Source: JAKIVR01 sp035933635
Lineage (GTDB): Archaea; Thermoplasmatota; Thermoplasmata; Lutacidiplasmatales; UBA184
Length of the DNA stretch: 64,000 nucleotides
Assembly: GCA_035933635.1 (NCBI GenBank)
Contig: DASYYY010000021.1
Span: 487,286 to 551,285 of the forward strand
Reading direction: 5' to 3'
Position numbers and translations under genes: made by a program. This document shows, piece after piece, positions 26,355 to 35,703 of this stretch. Numbering within the stretch: the first letter of the stretch is position 1; every line of letters starts with the position of its first letter. The notes below the pieces were generated by a model. The model was not told the origin of the DNA. It did no database searches and saw nothing but the letters and a program-made list of their open reading frames with translations.

Positions 26355-26876
26355 CTACCCGGCGACGGCGGCGGCCTCACGGGCGGCGACGTACCCCTTC
26401 GCTCGGTCCGCGAGCCACCGGAAGTCCTCCCAACTGCTGATGCGGAACCCGTACCGTTCCCGGGTTCGGTCCGAGATCGGCTGGAAGTGCTCCCAATCCG
26501 CAACGACCAGCCGGCCGAGCGCCCTCAGGACGAGCTCCTCCTCGATGACCCCGGCACGCACGAGCGTCCCGATGATCTGGTAGATGAAGGCGAAGTTTCG
26601 GGCCTCGAGGTCGGCGCTGGTATCGTCGAAGTCCGCCGGTCCCCGCTCGGAGAGCAGCCGCGCGGCGTCGTGCATGGCCTTGCGCCGGCGGGGGAACGAT
26701 TCGTCGGTCAACTTCTCGAGGATCCCGAACGCGACGTTGGCCCGGTACTCCTGGGAGGCCTGCTCGAGCAGCCGAGAGTTCTGGCGGAGCTGCAGCACCA
26801 CCAAGATCACGGTGACGACGACGGCCACCGAAGCGCCGAGGTTGACCACCAGAGCGACCTGACCGAGATCGACCAC
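26355..26876 (-). CDS. DUF4760-like membrane-anchored protein
   Basis: A 173-residue protein. The first helix (LGASVAVVVTVILVVLQLRQNSR) is a membrane anchor ending in a basic flank. The rest is an all-helical cytoplasmic domain with LEARNFAFIYQIIGTLVRAGVI and WEHFQPISDRTRE. This plan matches the DUF4760 group of small bacterial and archaeal membrane proteins of unknown function. No neighbours share a clear pathway. Confidence 0.65.
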   Translation of the reverse strand: MVDLGQVALVVNLGASVAVVVTVILVVLQLRQNSRLLEQASQEYRANVAFGILEKLTDESFPRRRKAMHDAARLLSERGPADFDDTSADLEARNFAFIYQIIGTLVRAGVIEEELVLRALGRLVVADWEHFQPISDRTRERYGFRISSWEDFRWLADRAKGYVAAREAAAVAG

Positions 26877-26964
26877 CGTGCTGGGGCCCCCCGGTGGGCC
26901 GTACCGAGCGGTCTATTTGGAGAGAACCGACCTGGACCTCGCCTCGCGCCGAGGTCGCCCGTAC

Positions 26965-29262
26965 CTAGTACACGCCTTCCGTTGAGGACGACGGTTCGGT
27001 CCCGGCCGCACGGTCGGGCTGTCCTTGGGCGGGACGCCGCGGCACCCGATCGCTCCGCGGCCGAGGCGTGGGAGCCGAGGCCGGGCCCCGGGTGAACAGG
27101 TAGCCGAGAATGAGCCCGATGACGACCACCGCGGTCGCGCCGATGACCGCCCAGTCGAAGTTCGAAAGGCCTCCGACCTTGCTGTTCGGACCGCTGCCCC
27201 CACCGGTCTGCCGATACGTTACGTGGACCGACCGAGGGGTGCCGTTGATGGTGATCTGGTCCTGGCCGACGTTCGCGTCGTAGCCGGGCAGCTTGTGCAC
27301 CGTGTAGTTGTAGGTGCCGTTGGGGACCACGAAGGTCATCGTCGGATCCGCGGTCTGATTCCACGCCCCGTTGAAGGTGACCGACCAGACCACCCCGGGA
27401 GGCAGCCCGACCTGCGCGAAGGTCACCACGTAGGTCGGGGGCGGCGCGCCGAGCCCGAAGGTGATGTTGACCCAGACCGCGCTCCCGTTGACCGAGAGAT
27501 TGCCGCCGACCGGCTCGGAAAAGTACCCGGCCACGGTGGCGATCACGTACGGGTAGCTGCCGTTGGTGGCGTTGAGCTCCACCAGGGTCGTGTTCGAGCC
27601 GAACGCGGTCCCGTTGACGTCGACGCCCCACGCGGTGCCCGCGGGCAGGCCGCTCTCGAGGAACCGGACCGCGTAGAGGCCCGTGCCGTTGCCGAGGATG
27701 TGGCTGAACACCAGGCCGACACCGGCGTCCTTGCCCGTGATGTTGACCGTGCCGCCGGAGGGGTGGACGGTGTAGCCGGTCGGCGCCTGGACGACGTAGG
27801 CGTAGGTGCCGTTGGTCGCGCCGAAGAACAGCGAGCTCGCCGAGGTGCTCTCGCGGTGCGTGCCGAGCGTGACGCCCCAGGTGGTTCCGGCGACGAGCCC
27901 GGCCGCGGTGAACGCCACCGAGTAGCTCGCCGGGGACAGGAAGGTGATGTCCACCGAGCTGCCCGGACCGTTGACGGTCAGATTGCCGTAGCCCGGGGCG
28001 GCGCGGTAGCCCGGGATCGACGTGACGCTGAACGCGTAGGTCCCGTTCGGCTCGGCGAAGGTCATCGTGAGATGGTTGCTGCTGTGGAGCGCGCCGTCCA
28101 GCGTGACCGCCCAGAGCGTCCCCGACGGTAGTCCGCTCTCGGCGAAGGTGATCGTGTAATTGACGCGGGTGAATCCGATCGACTCGGAAGCCGCCCGACC
28201 GTTGACGTTGACCGTACCCGACTCCGGCGACGCCGTGAACCCGGCCACGAGGCCGAGCGAGAAGCTGTAGCTGCCGTTCGTGGCGTTGAAGCCGATCGAG
28301 GCGGTGGTCGAGGCGCGCGACGTGCCGTTGAAGGTCACCGACCACGGCACCCCGAGGGGCAGGCCGAGCTCGCCGAAGGTCACGGGGTAGAGCGGCTTCG
28401 GGGGGATCGTAAAGACGACCGATTGGGACGCGCCACCGCCGTTGACCGAGACACTGCCCTTGGCCGGGTCGGGAACGTAGGAACCGACCTTGGTGACGGT
28501 GAACGAGTAGCTCCCGTTGGTCTCGTTGTAGACGATCGTGCTCGTGGTCGAGGACCGGTAGTCACCGCCGATCAGGGCCGCCCACCGGGTGCCGCTCGGC
28601 AGTCCGGACTCCGAGAAGGTGACCGGGTACACGGTCGGTGGGGCTTTGCTGAACGAGATCTGGACGGAGGCGGAGTTGCCGTTGACGCTGACGTTGCCGC
28701 TGTTCGCCGACGGCACGTAGCCGGTGACCGCCGGGATCGAGTAGGCGTAGGTGCCGTTGGTCTCGTTGAACTGGACGGTCGTGGTCGTCGAGCTAAGGGT
28801 CGTTCCGTTGAGCGTCACGGACCACGAGCTCCCGCCCGGCAACCCATGCTCGGTGAAGTCGACCGGGTAGACCGTCGGAGGCAGTGCGGTGAAGACCAGC
28901 GCCACCGCGGTCGCGGATCCGGTGACGTTGACGGTCCCGCCGGACGGCGCGACGCGGTAGCCGGCGACGGACCCGACGCTGTAGCCGTAGCTCCCGTTCG
29001 ATTCGTTGAACTCGGTGAGCGTCGAGGTCGACGACCCGGTCGTGCCGTTGAGGGTGACCGACCAAGAGGTTCCGCCGGGAAGACCGCTCTCGGTGAAGTT
29101 GACCGGGTAGACCGTGGCTTGGGAGGGGCCGACCTGCGCCGAGATCGACCGCGACGGCGCCACGACCCCAGTGGCCAGCGCCCCGTAGGGCACGAGAAGC
29201 AGCAGGAACGCCGCGGCCACCAGGGCCGCAGCGACGCCAATGAGGAGTGAACGACCGTACAT
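26965..29262 (-). CDS. Surface protein of eight tandem ~75-residue repeats
   Basis: A 765-residue exported protein. The signal helix is VAAALVAAAFLLLLVPYGAL. Eight copies of one unit follow, each opening with a VYPVTFSESGLPSG-type motif, then W-(S/A)-VTLNG, a NGSY(A/S)(Y/F) turn and GTVNVNG. The same unit ends the neighbouring thermopsin. A C-terminal helix (AVIGATAVVVIGLILGYLFT) and a basic tail anchor it. The repeat is common in Thermoplasmatota exported proteins and is likely a beta-sandwich stalk. A Shine-Dalgarno GAGGT sits before ATG 29262. Confidence 0.85.
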   Translation of the reverse strand: MYGRSLLIGVAAALVAAAFLLLLVPYGALATGVVAPSRSISAQVGPSQATVYPVNFTESGLPGGTSWSVTLNGTTGSSTSTLTEFNESNGSYGYSVGSVAGYRVAPSGGTVNVTGSATAVALVFTALPPTVYPVDFTEHGLPGGSSWSVTLNGTTLSSTTTTVQFNETNGTYAYSIPAVTGYVPSANSGNVSVNGNSASVQISFSKAPPTVYPVTFSESGLPSGTRWAALIGGDYRSSTTSTIVYNETNGSYSFTVTKVGSYVPDPAKGSVSVNGGGASQSVVFTIPPKPLYPVTFGELGLPLGVPWSVTFNGTSRASTTASIGFNATNGSYSFSLGLVAGFTASPESGTVNVNGRAASESIGFTRVNYTITFAESGLPSGTLWAVTLDGALHSSNHLTMTFAEPNGTYAFSVTSIPGYRAAPGYGNLTVNGPGSSVDITFLSPASYSVAFTAAGLVAGTTWGVTLGTHRESTSASSLFFGATNGTYAYVVQAPTGYTVHPSGGTVNITGKDAGVGLVFSHILGNGTGLYAVRFLESGLPAGTAWGVDVNGTAFGSNTTLVELNATNGSYPYVIATVAGYFSEPVGGNLSVNGSAVWVNITFGLGAPPPTYVVTFAQVGLPPGVVWSVTFNGAWNQTADPTMTFVVPNGTYNYTVHKLPGYDANVGQDQITINGTPRSVHVTYRQTGGGSGPNSKVGGLSNFDWAVIGATAVVVIGLILGYLFTRGPASAPTPRPRSDRVPRRPAQGQPDRAAGTEPSSSTEGVY

Positions 29263-29504
29263 CCCGGTACCTCGGAGCTGTGGGGCCCGAAGCCAACCTC
29301 CCTTGGGCGGGCGGTGGCCTAAATGGACCGGGGGTAGGTCCTGACTAGACGCAAACCCCGCCGTCGAGCGACGTCGCCCATTGGCGCTGGAGCCCGGAAG
29401 GCCGAGCCCGCAGCCTCGAGGGGCGCGGCGACCGACCCGGGCCTACACCGGATCTAGGCGGCCGAGGCGTCGGCGTCGTGCGACCCCTCGGCGACCACGT
29501 GTAC

Positions 29505-32033
29505 CTAACTGTACCGGACTCCGACGGTCAGGTTCGCGCCCTTGACCTGGACCCCTCCGACCGAGGGACTGACGTGCCTGCCCGCGACGTGGCCCACCGT
29601 GAACCCGTAGGTCCCGTTCGGGTCCCAGAGGGTGATCGTCGTCGAGTTCGAGGTGGCGGTGATCCCGTTCAGGGTGACCGACCAGCTCGTCCCGGCCGTC
29701 AGCCCGCGCTCGGTGAAGGTCACCGAGTAGAGCGCGAAGCCCAGGAGCGGGGCGAAGTCGCCGGCCGAGGTGATCCCGCCGCCGTCGTTGTAGGGCAGGA
29801 CCCCGTACGGGTCCGCCTGGGTCCCGTAGTTCGCCCAGTAATTGCCGCTCTGGTAGGGCAGCCCGAGGATGCTACCGGTCAGCTTGTCGCCGTCGACCAT
29901 CCGAACGAACTTGGCCGGGTGGGAGGAGATGTTCCAGGTGTCGGACCAGGACGCCGGGGCTCCCGTATAGAAGTTGAACCCGGGGGTCACCGCCGTCACC
30001 GGGGTGAGGAAGGCGTTGTTGTAGACGAGGTCTCCGGATTCGTAGATCTGCAGCGCGTTCTGGAACCGGGAGGCCAGGATCGAGCCCGCGTTCACGGCCG
30101 TTGTCGTCGCCGGGGTGAAGGTGTTGCCCCAGACGGTGTTGTTCGTGCCGCCGAAGAGAACGAGCGCGATACTCTGCACCTGGAAGTTGTTGTTCCCGAT
30201 GAGGGCCTCGCTCGAACCCCAGAACTCTACGTTAGCGGTGAAGCTGTCGACGCTGTTGAACCACCCGGTGATCTGGGGGACGTTCCAGAGCGCCACGTGG
30301 GTGGTGTTGTAGAACTCCAGCTGGAGGTTGTTCGACGCCGGCATCCCGAATTGGTTGACGAACCCGGCCTCGTAGGGGAGCGAGTAGGCGATCGGGAACG
30401 CGTTCGACCCGGTGACTTGGACATAGGCGTTCGTGTCGGCGAGGAGCACGCCGGGGAAGACCGTGTAGAAGTAGTCGTTGAACTCGCCGAAGAGCGGGTC
30501 GACCGGTCCGACGGTGTTGTGGTCCAGCACGAACGGGTGCGTGACCGTCCCGAGCCCGCCGGGCTGGGAGATGGCCGCAAGCTGGGTGTTGTCGGAGGCC
30601 CATAGCGGCGTGTAGATGCCCATCCGACTGTCGCCCGCGAGGGCGATCGTCGTCGAGCTCGTGCCAATGACCGTCGTCGTGACGGGGCGGTAGTCGCTCA
30701 ACAGGAACTTGAACGAGTACGTCCCGGGGGTCAGACGGTACGACGCGATCCCCGAGGTCGGGACCGGTGCCCAAGCGGCGGTGCCCGCACGGAAGCCCGC
30801 CCCCACGGAGGCGAAGGCGAACGCGTTGCTCGGGGAGACGGTGAACGTGGCGTGGATGAAGCCGGAGTGGGCGCCGACGAGACCCCAGAGCGGTTGAAGC
30901 AGCGACGGGCCGCTGCCGAGCATGGCCACGGGGTTCGGTCCGGCGGTCGCCCATTCGGCGATCCCTTCGGAGGTCTCCCCGGTATCGGTGCCGAAGCTCG
31001 AGCCCGCAGGAACGGAGGCGTACCGGCTCGTTCCGTTGGCGAGGAGGTCGAGCCCCATCGAGCCATCGATCCCGAGCAGCGTCGTGGTCGAGCCGCCACC
31101 GGGTCCGCCGAGCATGATCTCGGCGTCGTTGAGCAGGCCGAAGGCGTTGTACTGGCGGCCGTTGACCTGGAAGCTGGGCATCGGCGCGGCGTGGCGAGCG
31201 TGGGCGGTACCGCTCGAGTTGAACTCGACACGGTCGAACGAACCGGAGATGATGCTGCCGTTGCTCGTTGTGATCGAGTAGTTGAAAAAGATCGTCGGGC
31301 GGTTGTTCTCGACGGTGGCGTTGTTGAACAGCCGGATGGTGAACGGGGTCGGCATGTGCCAGCTCGGCCCCACCGCGTAGTAGAAGGTGGGGGCGACGAC
31401 CTGGCCGTCGTAGTTCGACAGCGTGGTCGTTGGCATGCCGGCGCCGGGCGCGGAGAAGTTCCAGATGTTGTCCTCGATGCCGAGGGTCTGGCTGTTCGCG
31501 TAGTAGATCGGGACGTTCTGGATCCAGTAGGTCCCCGAGGAGTTGCCGAAGACGGTGACGTGGGTGAGCACCGTGTTGAGCTGCATGGTGAAGATGTCCG
31601 GCGACGAGCTCTGCAGGTAGAACGGATGGACCGAGTTCAGGGTCGCCGATCCCTCGATGCTCCGGTAGTAGGAGATCGATCCAACATTCTTGCCGGCGAC
31701 GTCCCGGACGCCGAAATATCCGAGACCCATCGGGGCGGGAGCGGTCGTGTAGAGCGGTTGGACGACGCCACCGGAGACCGAGGGGCTACCGTGAAAGTTG
31801 GGCAGGAACACGTCGGTCATGGGCACATGGTGGCTCCGGATCGAGTTCAGTACGGCGGCGGCGCGGTCGGTCGTCACCGCGGCGCCCGCGGCCGCCGGGG
31901 CGGAAGTCGCCCGCGCGGCCGTCGCCGGCGCGTGACCGGGACCGCCCGATAGCACGGCCGATGCGCTGGGGATCGCGAGCAAGGTCGCACAGGCTACGAG
32001 GAGGATCCAGGCGATGCGGGGGCGACTCGACAT
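29505..32033 (-). CDS. Thermopsin-family acid protease (peptidase A5) with repeat tail
   Basis: An 842-residue exported protein. After the signal (AWILLVACATLLAIPSASA), residues ~85-480 match thermopsin: APMGLGYFGVRD, QLNTVLTHVTVFGNSSGTYW, a VPIYYAN strand and EDNIWNFSAPG. Thermopsins are archaeal acid proteases acting outside the cell at low pH; their catalytic residues are not settled, so activity cannot be checked from motifs. Residues ~500-760 are a further Asn-rich region, and the last ~75 residues are one copy of the GL(T/P)xGTSWSVTLNG repeat that builds the next gene. No C-terminal membrane helix. Leaderless start by the TATA box at 32058-32063. Confidence 0.9.
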   Translation of the reverse strand: MSSRPRIAWILLVACATLLAIPSASAVLSGGPGHAPATAARATSAPAAAGAAVTTDRAAAVLNSIRSHHVPMTDVFLPNFHGSPSVSGGVVQPLYTTAPAPMGLGYFGVRDVAGKNVGSISYYRSIEGSATLNSVHPFYLQSSSPDIFTMQLNTVLTHVTVFGNSSGTYWIQNVPIYYANSQTLGIEDNIWNFSAPGAGMPTTTLSNYDGQVVAPTFYYAVGPSWHMPTPFTIRLFNNATVENNRPTIFFNYSITTSNGSIISGSFDRVEFNSSGTAHARHAAPMPSFQVNGRQYNAFGLLNDAEIMLGGPGGGSTTTLLGIDGSMGLDLLANGTSRYASVPAGSSFGTDTGETSEGIAEWATAGPNPVAMLGSGPSLLQPLWGLVGAHSGFIHATFTVSPSNAFAFASVGAGFRAGTAAWAPVPTSGIASYRLTPGTYSFKFLLSDYRPVTTTVIGTSSTTIALAGDSRMGIYTPLWASDNTQLAAISQPGGLGTVTHPFVLDHNTVGPVDPLFGEFNDYFYTVFPGVLLADTNAYVQVTGSNAFPIAYSLPYEAGFVNQFGMPASNNLQLEFYNTTHVALWNVPQITGWFNSVDSFTANVEFWGSSEALIGNNNFQVQSIALVLFGGTNNTVWGNTFTPATTTAVNAGSILASRFQNALQIYESGDLVYNNAFLTPVTAVTPGFNFYTGAPASWSDTWNISSHPAKFVRMVDGDKLTGSILGLPYQSGNYWANYGTQADPYGVLPYNDGGGITSAGDFAPLLGFALYSVTFTERGLTAGTSWSVTLNGITATSNSTTITLWDPNGTYGFTVGHVAGRHVSPSVGGVQVKGANLTVGVRYS

Positions 32034-32056
32034 GGCGCGCGGCAGTTCGGGTTGCG

Positions 32057-32064
32057 GTATAACA
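32057..32064 (-). promoter_or_regulatory. TATA box of the thermopsin gene
   Basis: GTTATACC on the minus strand, centred 27-28 bases before ATG 32033, which predicts a leaderless mRNA. Confidence 0.65.
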
Positions 32065-32243
32065 ACCTCGCTCTTCGCCGATAACCGGACTCTGCCGGGG
32101 ATTCAGAATTTTAGGCGAAGTTACCGGCATTTTCGGGCTCTGACGCAGCGGTGAGCCCTCCACAGGCGGGGGGATCGTGCGGGGCCGGGAGACGCTTGAA
32201 GTGGCGCCCTGAGCGCCCCGGCGCGCCTCCGGCCCGCAACGAG

Positions 32244-32253
32244 AAATCTTATT
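32244..32253 (+). promoter_or_regulatory. TATA box of the OB-fold gene
   Basis: AAATCTTATT, centred 28 bases before ATG 32277. It supports that start over the longer frame opening at 32151. Confidence 0.55.
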
Positions 32254-32276
32254 CGCCCCCCTCCCTGCCGCGTGCA

Positions 32277-32561
32277 ATGCCCGGGATTGCCAGCCTGCGA
32301 GCGAATTCGAACGCGACGATCGACGCGACGATCACGGCAATCTCGCCGCCCCGGGATGTGACGACCGCACGGGGGCCCACGCAGGTCGCCGACGCTACGC
32401 TCCAGGACGACACGGGGACGATCGTCCTCACGCTCTGGGGCGAGGACATCCGGAAGTACAGCGTCGGGCAGAAGGTCCACATCACCGACGGATGGGTCAA
32501 GGACTTCCGGGGCAAGCTCCAGGTCTCCATGGGCCGGTCCGGCACGATCAAAGTCCTGTAG
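32277..32561 (+). CDS. OB-fold single-stranded DNA-binding protein (RPA-like)
   Basis: A 94-residue protein that is one OB fold: IDATITAISPPRDV opens strand 1, ATLQDDTGTIVLTLWGEDI is the hallmark of RPA-type domains (D-x-T/S-G-x-I-x-x-x-W), and VGQKVHITDGWVKDFRGKLQVSM closes the barrel. Such short archaeal proteins bind ssDNA, alone or as oligomers, during replication and repair. ATG 32277 is fixed by the TATA box. Confidence 0.85.
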   Translation: MPGIASLRANSNATIDATITAISPPRDVTTARGPTQVADATLQDDTGTIVLTLWGEDIRKYSVGQKVHITDGWVKDFRGKLQVSMGRSGTIKVL

Positions 32562-32620
32562 TCCCGATCGGGACGACGGGTGGGCGGGGCGCACCACCCG
32601 TCCCGAATCGTCCCGACCAG

Positions 32621-33190
32621 ATGTCCCCCCAGCGACCCACCCGGGTCTGGGTCGCGTTCCTGCGGGGGGTGAACGTCGGAGGCCATCACGCGGTACGGAT
32701 GGCATCGCTCCGGGCGGTGTTCACGGAGGCAGGGTACGACCGGGTCCGAACCGTTCGTGCAAGCGGCAACCTACTGTTCGCTGCAGCACCCTCGGTACCC
32801 GCCCCTGAACCGGAGCTCCTGGGGGCCGCGCTCGAGCGAGCGCTTGGCTACCCTGTTGGGGTGTATCTTCGCTCGGCCGAACATCTCGCGGCTCTGGTGC
32901 GCCGCGACCCGTTTGGCAGCCCACGCCCGGAGCCTTGGACCCCGTACGTGACCTTCCTCGATCGCCCCGCGCGAGGGGTTGCCAGGGTGCCCCTGCGCTC
33001 ACCCCTCGGTCACATCGAGGCCTTTGCCGTCCGAGGCGCCGACGTGTTCAGCTGGTGCCGCCCGGCCGGCGGCCGCCCCGGCTTTCCCAATGAGTTCCTC
33101 GAGGGGGCGCTCGGTAGGACCGCAACGACCCGCAACTGGTCGACGGTCCGTGCGCTCGTCGAGGCGGCCGCGCCGCGGACGGAGCGCTAG
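32621..33190 (+). CDS. DUF1697 protein
   Basis: A 189-residue protein with the DUF1697 opening VAFLRGVNVGGHHAVRMASL, then TVRASGNLLF, and the C-terminal ATTRNWSTVRALVEAA. The family is widespread in bacteria and its function is not known. The length is typical. The last four bases overlap the end of the convergent kelch gene. Confidence 0.9.
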   Translation: MSPQRPTRVWVAFLRGVNVGGHHAVRMASLRAVFTEAGYDRVRTVRASGNLLFAAAPSVPAPEPELLGAALERALGYPVGVYLRSAEHLAALVRRDPFGSPRPEPWTPYVTFLDRPARGVARVPLRSPLGHIEAFAVRGADVFSWCRPAGGRPGFPNEFLEGALGRTATTRNWSTVRALVEAAAPRTER

Positions 33191-35244
33191 TAGGACCAGG
33201 TGTCCCCGAGCAGGGAGAGCCGGTCGGCGCTGATCACATAACCGCCGAAGACGAGGACGTAGTGGTCGGTGGCGTCGAAGGTCATGCCGAACGAGTACCG
33301 CGCCTCGGGGCTGAGCCGCGGATGGAGCAGCCACCACTTCCCCGCGGAATACTCCCAGGTCCCGCGCTGCGAGTTGAATAGCAGCAGCCAGTGGTGGACG
33401 GAGTCGTAGTACACCTCGCCGAGCCGGGACGGTTCGGTCGTAGTGGCCGATCGGACCCAGCTCCCACCGCTGTAGACCCAGGTCTGTAAGCCGGTATGGT
33501 TGGTGGTGTTCCCCAGACCGACCATGCCGGTGGAGGAAGGGTCGTAGGCGAGGTCCACCAGGTCCACCGTCGGTCCACCGGCGCTCCTCAGGAGCAGCCA
33601 CTTGCCGGAGTGGTAGGACCAGGTGCGGTTGGCATACACCGCCGCCGTTCCGCCCTGCTGGTAGAGGATCACGGTCGCCGTCGACGCGTCGTAGTCGAGC
33701 AGTCCCCCGCCCTTCCAGGCCGGTGCCGCGCTCGGATGAAGGTGGGTCCACTTCCCGTGGACGAAGCTCCACGTGTCGTTGAGGCCCGAGGTCGCATTGC
33801 TCCCGCCGAAGAGCAGGACGTAGCCGTCGGCCGCGTCCCAGGTCATCGCCGGGAATGCCCTCGACGAGGGCGCCGGTCGGCTGGCGAGGGCGGTCCAGTT
33901 GTCCGCCACGAACCGCCAGGTATCGCCGAGGAATCCGTGGTTGCCGTATCCCCCGAACAGCACCACGTAGCCGTCGGTGGCATCGTAGGCGAGCCCGGCC
34001 CCCTCGCGGTCCGAGGGGAACGCGAGGATCTCGCGCCAGGTGTGATTGGCATACTCCCACGTCGACCCGCACGCCACCCGCTGGCTGCACCCGCCGATCG
34101 TCCCGCCGAACAGGATGAGCCCGCCGTCGCGCTGGTCGTCGACGAGACCGGTGTCCTGGAACTTCACCGAGGTCGTCACCTTCGCGCCCAGGCTCCAGTT
34201 CGATCCGGAGAACTTCCACGTGGTCGCCGAACCTCCCTCGAGGAGGTAGAGCAGACCGTCGCGGTGATCGAACGCGAGCGCCCCTCCGTAGCTCGCCGGG
34301 GGGAAGCCGAGGGGGCGCAGCATCGACCAGGTTCCGCCCGCGAACTTCCAGGTGGCGTTCGAAGCGGAGGTGCCGTTGAGGCCACCGAACAGGATCGCCC
34401 CGCCGGCGGCGGGATCGTCGGCGAACGCGGCGAACGCCAGTCCCGGCGGAGCCGTCCCGGTCGCCGCCGTCCTCGACCAAGTGCCGTTCGCAAACGTCCA
34501 GCTGTCGTTCAGCGACAGGCCGCTCGCCGACATCCCCCCGAAGAGGACGAGCGCACGATCGCTCGAGTCGTAGGTCAGCGAGGCCCCGTACCGGGACGGG
34601 GGACTGTGGGTGGGAGCGAGCTGCTTCCATTGGCCTGAGCTGAATGACCAGGTATCCGCAAGGAGTCCGGAGCCGGCGCAGGCCTGGTGGAGCACGCAAC
34701 CCCCGAACAGGAGCACCGCGGAGGTCAACGGATCGTAGGCCATCGCCGCGAACGTCCGGTACGGCGGCGCGCTCACGTTCAGGGCGGTCCAGTTCCCGGC
34801 GTGAAAGATCCACGTCGCCGGGGAGTTGAACGGGGGAACGTCGGCCCCGGTCCCGATCCCGCCGAAGTAGACGACGTAGCCGTCGGCCACGTCGTAGGCC
34901 ATCGAGGCGTCCTGCTCGGCGCACGGGGCACTGCACAGACGGGTCCAGTTGTGGCTACCGGGTCCGGGTCCGCCGGCGGAGCCCGGTGGGCCACCCCCCG
35001 CGGCCAGCGAGGCGGAAGCCTGCGCCAGTAGGGTACCCTCCGCTCGAGACGCCGGACCGATCCGCCCCGGCGCCGCCGGGGCGCTGGCCCATTGAGAGAC
35101 GCCGGGCGCGGTGAGCAGCAGCAGGACGACGGCGAGGAGAACCACGAGCGGCGTCATGGACGGGGGAGCGGGGCCGCCGCCGCTCCACCCCCGCAGGATG
35201 CCGTCCGCCGGCATGGGGGAACGGAGATTTCCCTGCTCCTCCAT
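33187..35244 (-). CDS. Exported double kelch beta-propeller
   Basis: A 685-residue protein. The hydrophobic segment TPLVVLLAVVLLLLTAPGV lies at ~31-49 from ATG 35244, or directly behind ATG 35157, which may be the true start. Twelve kelch-type units follow, each with a D-x-x-(D)-x-x-(V/L)-x-(L/Y)-FGG core and a later W (examples: AYDVADGYVVYFGG, TYDSSDRALVLFGG, AYDATDGYVVLFGG, TFDATDHYVLVFGG). Twelve units fit two six-bladed propellers. The last units degrade (LYQQGG, GLGNTT). Kelch propellers bind sugars or proteins; no galactose-oxidase copper ligands were seen. Confidence 0.85.
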   Translation of the reverse strand: MEEQGNLRSPMPADGILRGWSGGGPAPPSMTPLVVLLAVVLLLLTAPGVSQWASAPAAPGRIGPASRAEGTLLAQASASLAAGGGPPGSAGGPGPGSHNWTRLCSAPCAEQDASMAYDVADGYVVYFGGIGTGADVPPFNSPATWIFHAGNWTALNVSAPPYRTFAAMAYDPLTSAVLLFGGCVLHQACAGSGLLADTWSFSSGQWKQLAPTHSPPSRYGASLTYDSSDRALVLFGGMSASGLSLNDSWTFANGTWSRTAATGTAPPGLAFAAFADDPAAGGAILFGGLNGTSASNATWKFAGGTWSMLRPLGFPPASYGGALAFDHRDGLLYLLEGGSATTWKFSGSNWSLGAKVTTSVKFQDTGLVDDQRDGGLILFGGTIGGCSQRVACGSTWEYANHTWREILAFPSDREGAGLAYDATDGYVVLFGGYGNHGFLGDTWRFVADNWTALASRPAPSSRAFPAMTWDAADGYVLLFGGSNATSGLNDTWSFVHGKWTHLHPSAAPAWKGGGLLDYDASTATVILYQQGGTAAVYANRTWSYHSGKWLLLRSAGGPTVDLVDLAYDPSSTGMVGLGNTTNHTGLQTWVYSGGSWVRSATTTEPSRLGEVYYDSVHHWLLLFNSQRGTWEYSAGKWWLLHPRLSPEARYSFGMTFDATDHYVLVFGGYVISADRLSLLGDTWSY

Positions 35245-35287
35245 AATGGTTCGTCCGGTGCGCGCGAGCGGAGCGGGCTCGCTGAGG

Positions 35288-35644
35288 TCAGCGGCCTTTC
35301 CGCTTCTTTTCGGGTAGTTGCGCGCCGAACCTCAACGCCCGGCCGACCCATTCGCGGGCGACCTTGGGCTGGTCGAGGATCTCCGTCGGGAGGGCGAGGT
35401 ACCCCGACATCGCGTGCCCCGGCATCGGCTCGAACGGGCCGGCCCCCGGGAGGCTCCCCCCGAGCTCGAGGTCCGCTACCGAGAGTCGGAAGAACAGCTT
35501 GGAACCGTACACTCCCATGAACATGTTACCCTGTACGAAGGCGGCGGGGTTACCGAAGACCAGACGGACCTCCACCCGCGGGTCCTTCGGCGTGAGTTTC
35601 TTCAGCAATGCAATGGCCTCGGGCGTGGGTTTCTCGATCTTCAT
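35288..35644 (-). CDS. TfoX N-terminal domain protein
   Basis: A 118-residue protein with the TfoX-N pattern: VEVRLVFGNPAAFVQGNMFMGVYG, KLFFRLS, then GHAMSGYLALPTEILDQ. The domain is found in the bacterial competence regulator TfoX/Sxy, but stand-alone copies in archaea have no known function. Length matches stand-alone copies. A basic KKRKGR tail ends it. Confidence 0.85.
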   Translation of the reverse strand: MKIEKPTPEAIALLKKLTPKDPRVEVRLVFGNPAAFVQGNMFMGVYGSKLFFRLSVADLELGGSLPGAGPFEPMPGHAMSGYLALPTEILDQPKVAREWVGRALRFGAQLPEKKRKGR

Positions 35645-35703
35645 CGTCCGCTCCCCGACCGGATCGTTTGCGGATCAGCCGACCTCGGGGAGGACCGGCC
35701 TGG

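Noticed and set aside
26965..29262. Regular repeats that could suggest a CRISPR or DNA repeat array
   Set aside because: The repeats are protein-level units of about 75 codons with diverged DNA, inside one open reading frame.
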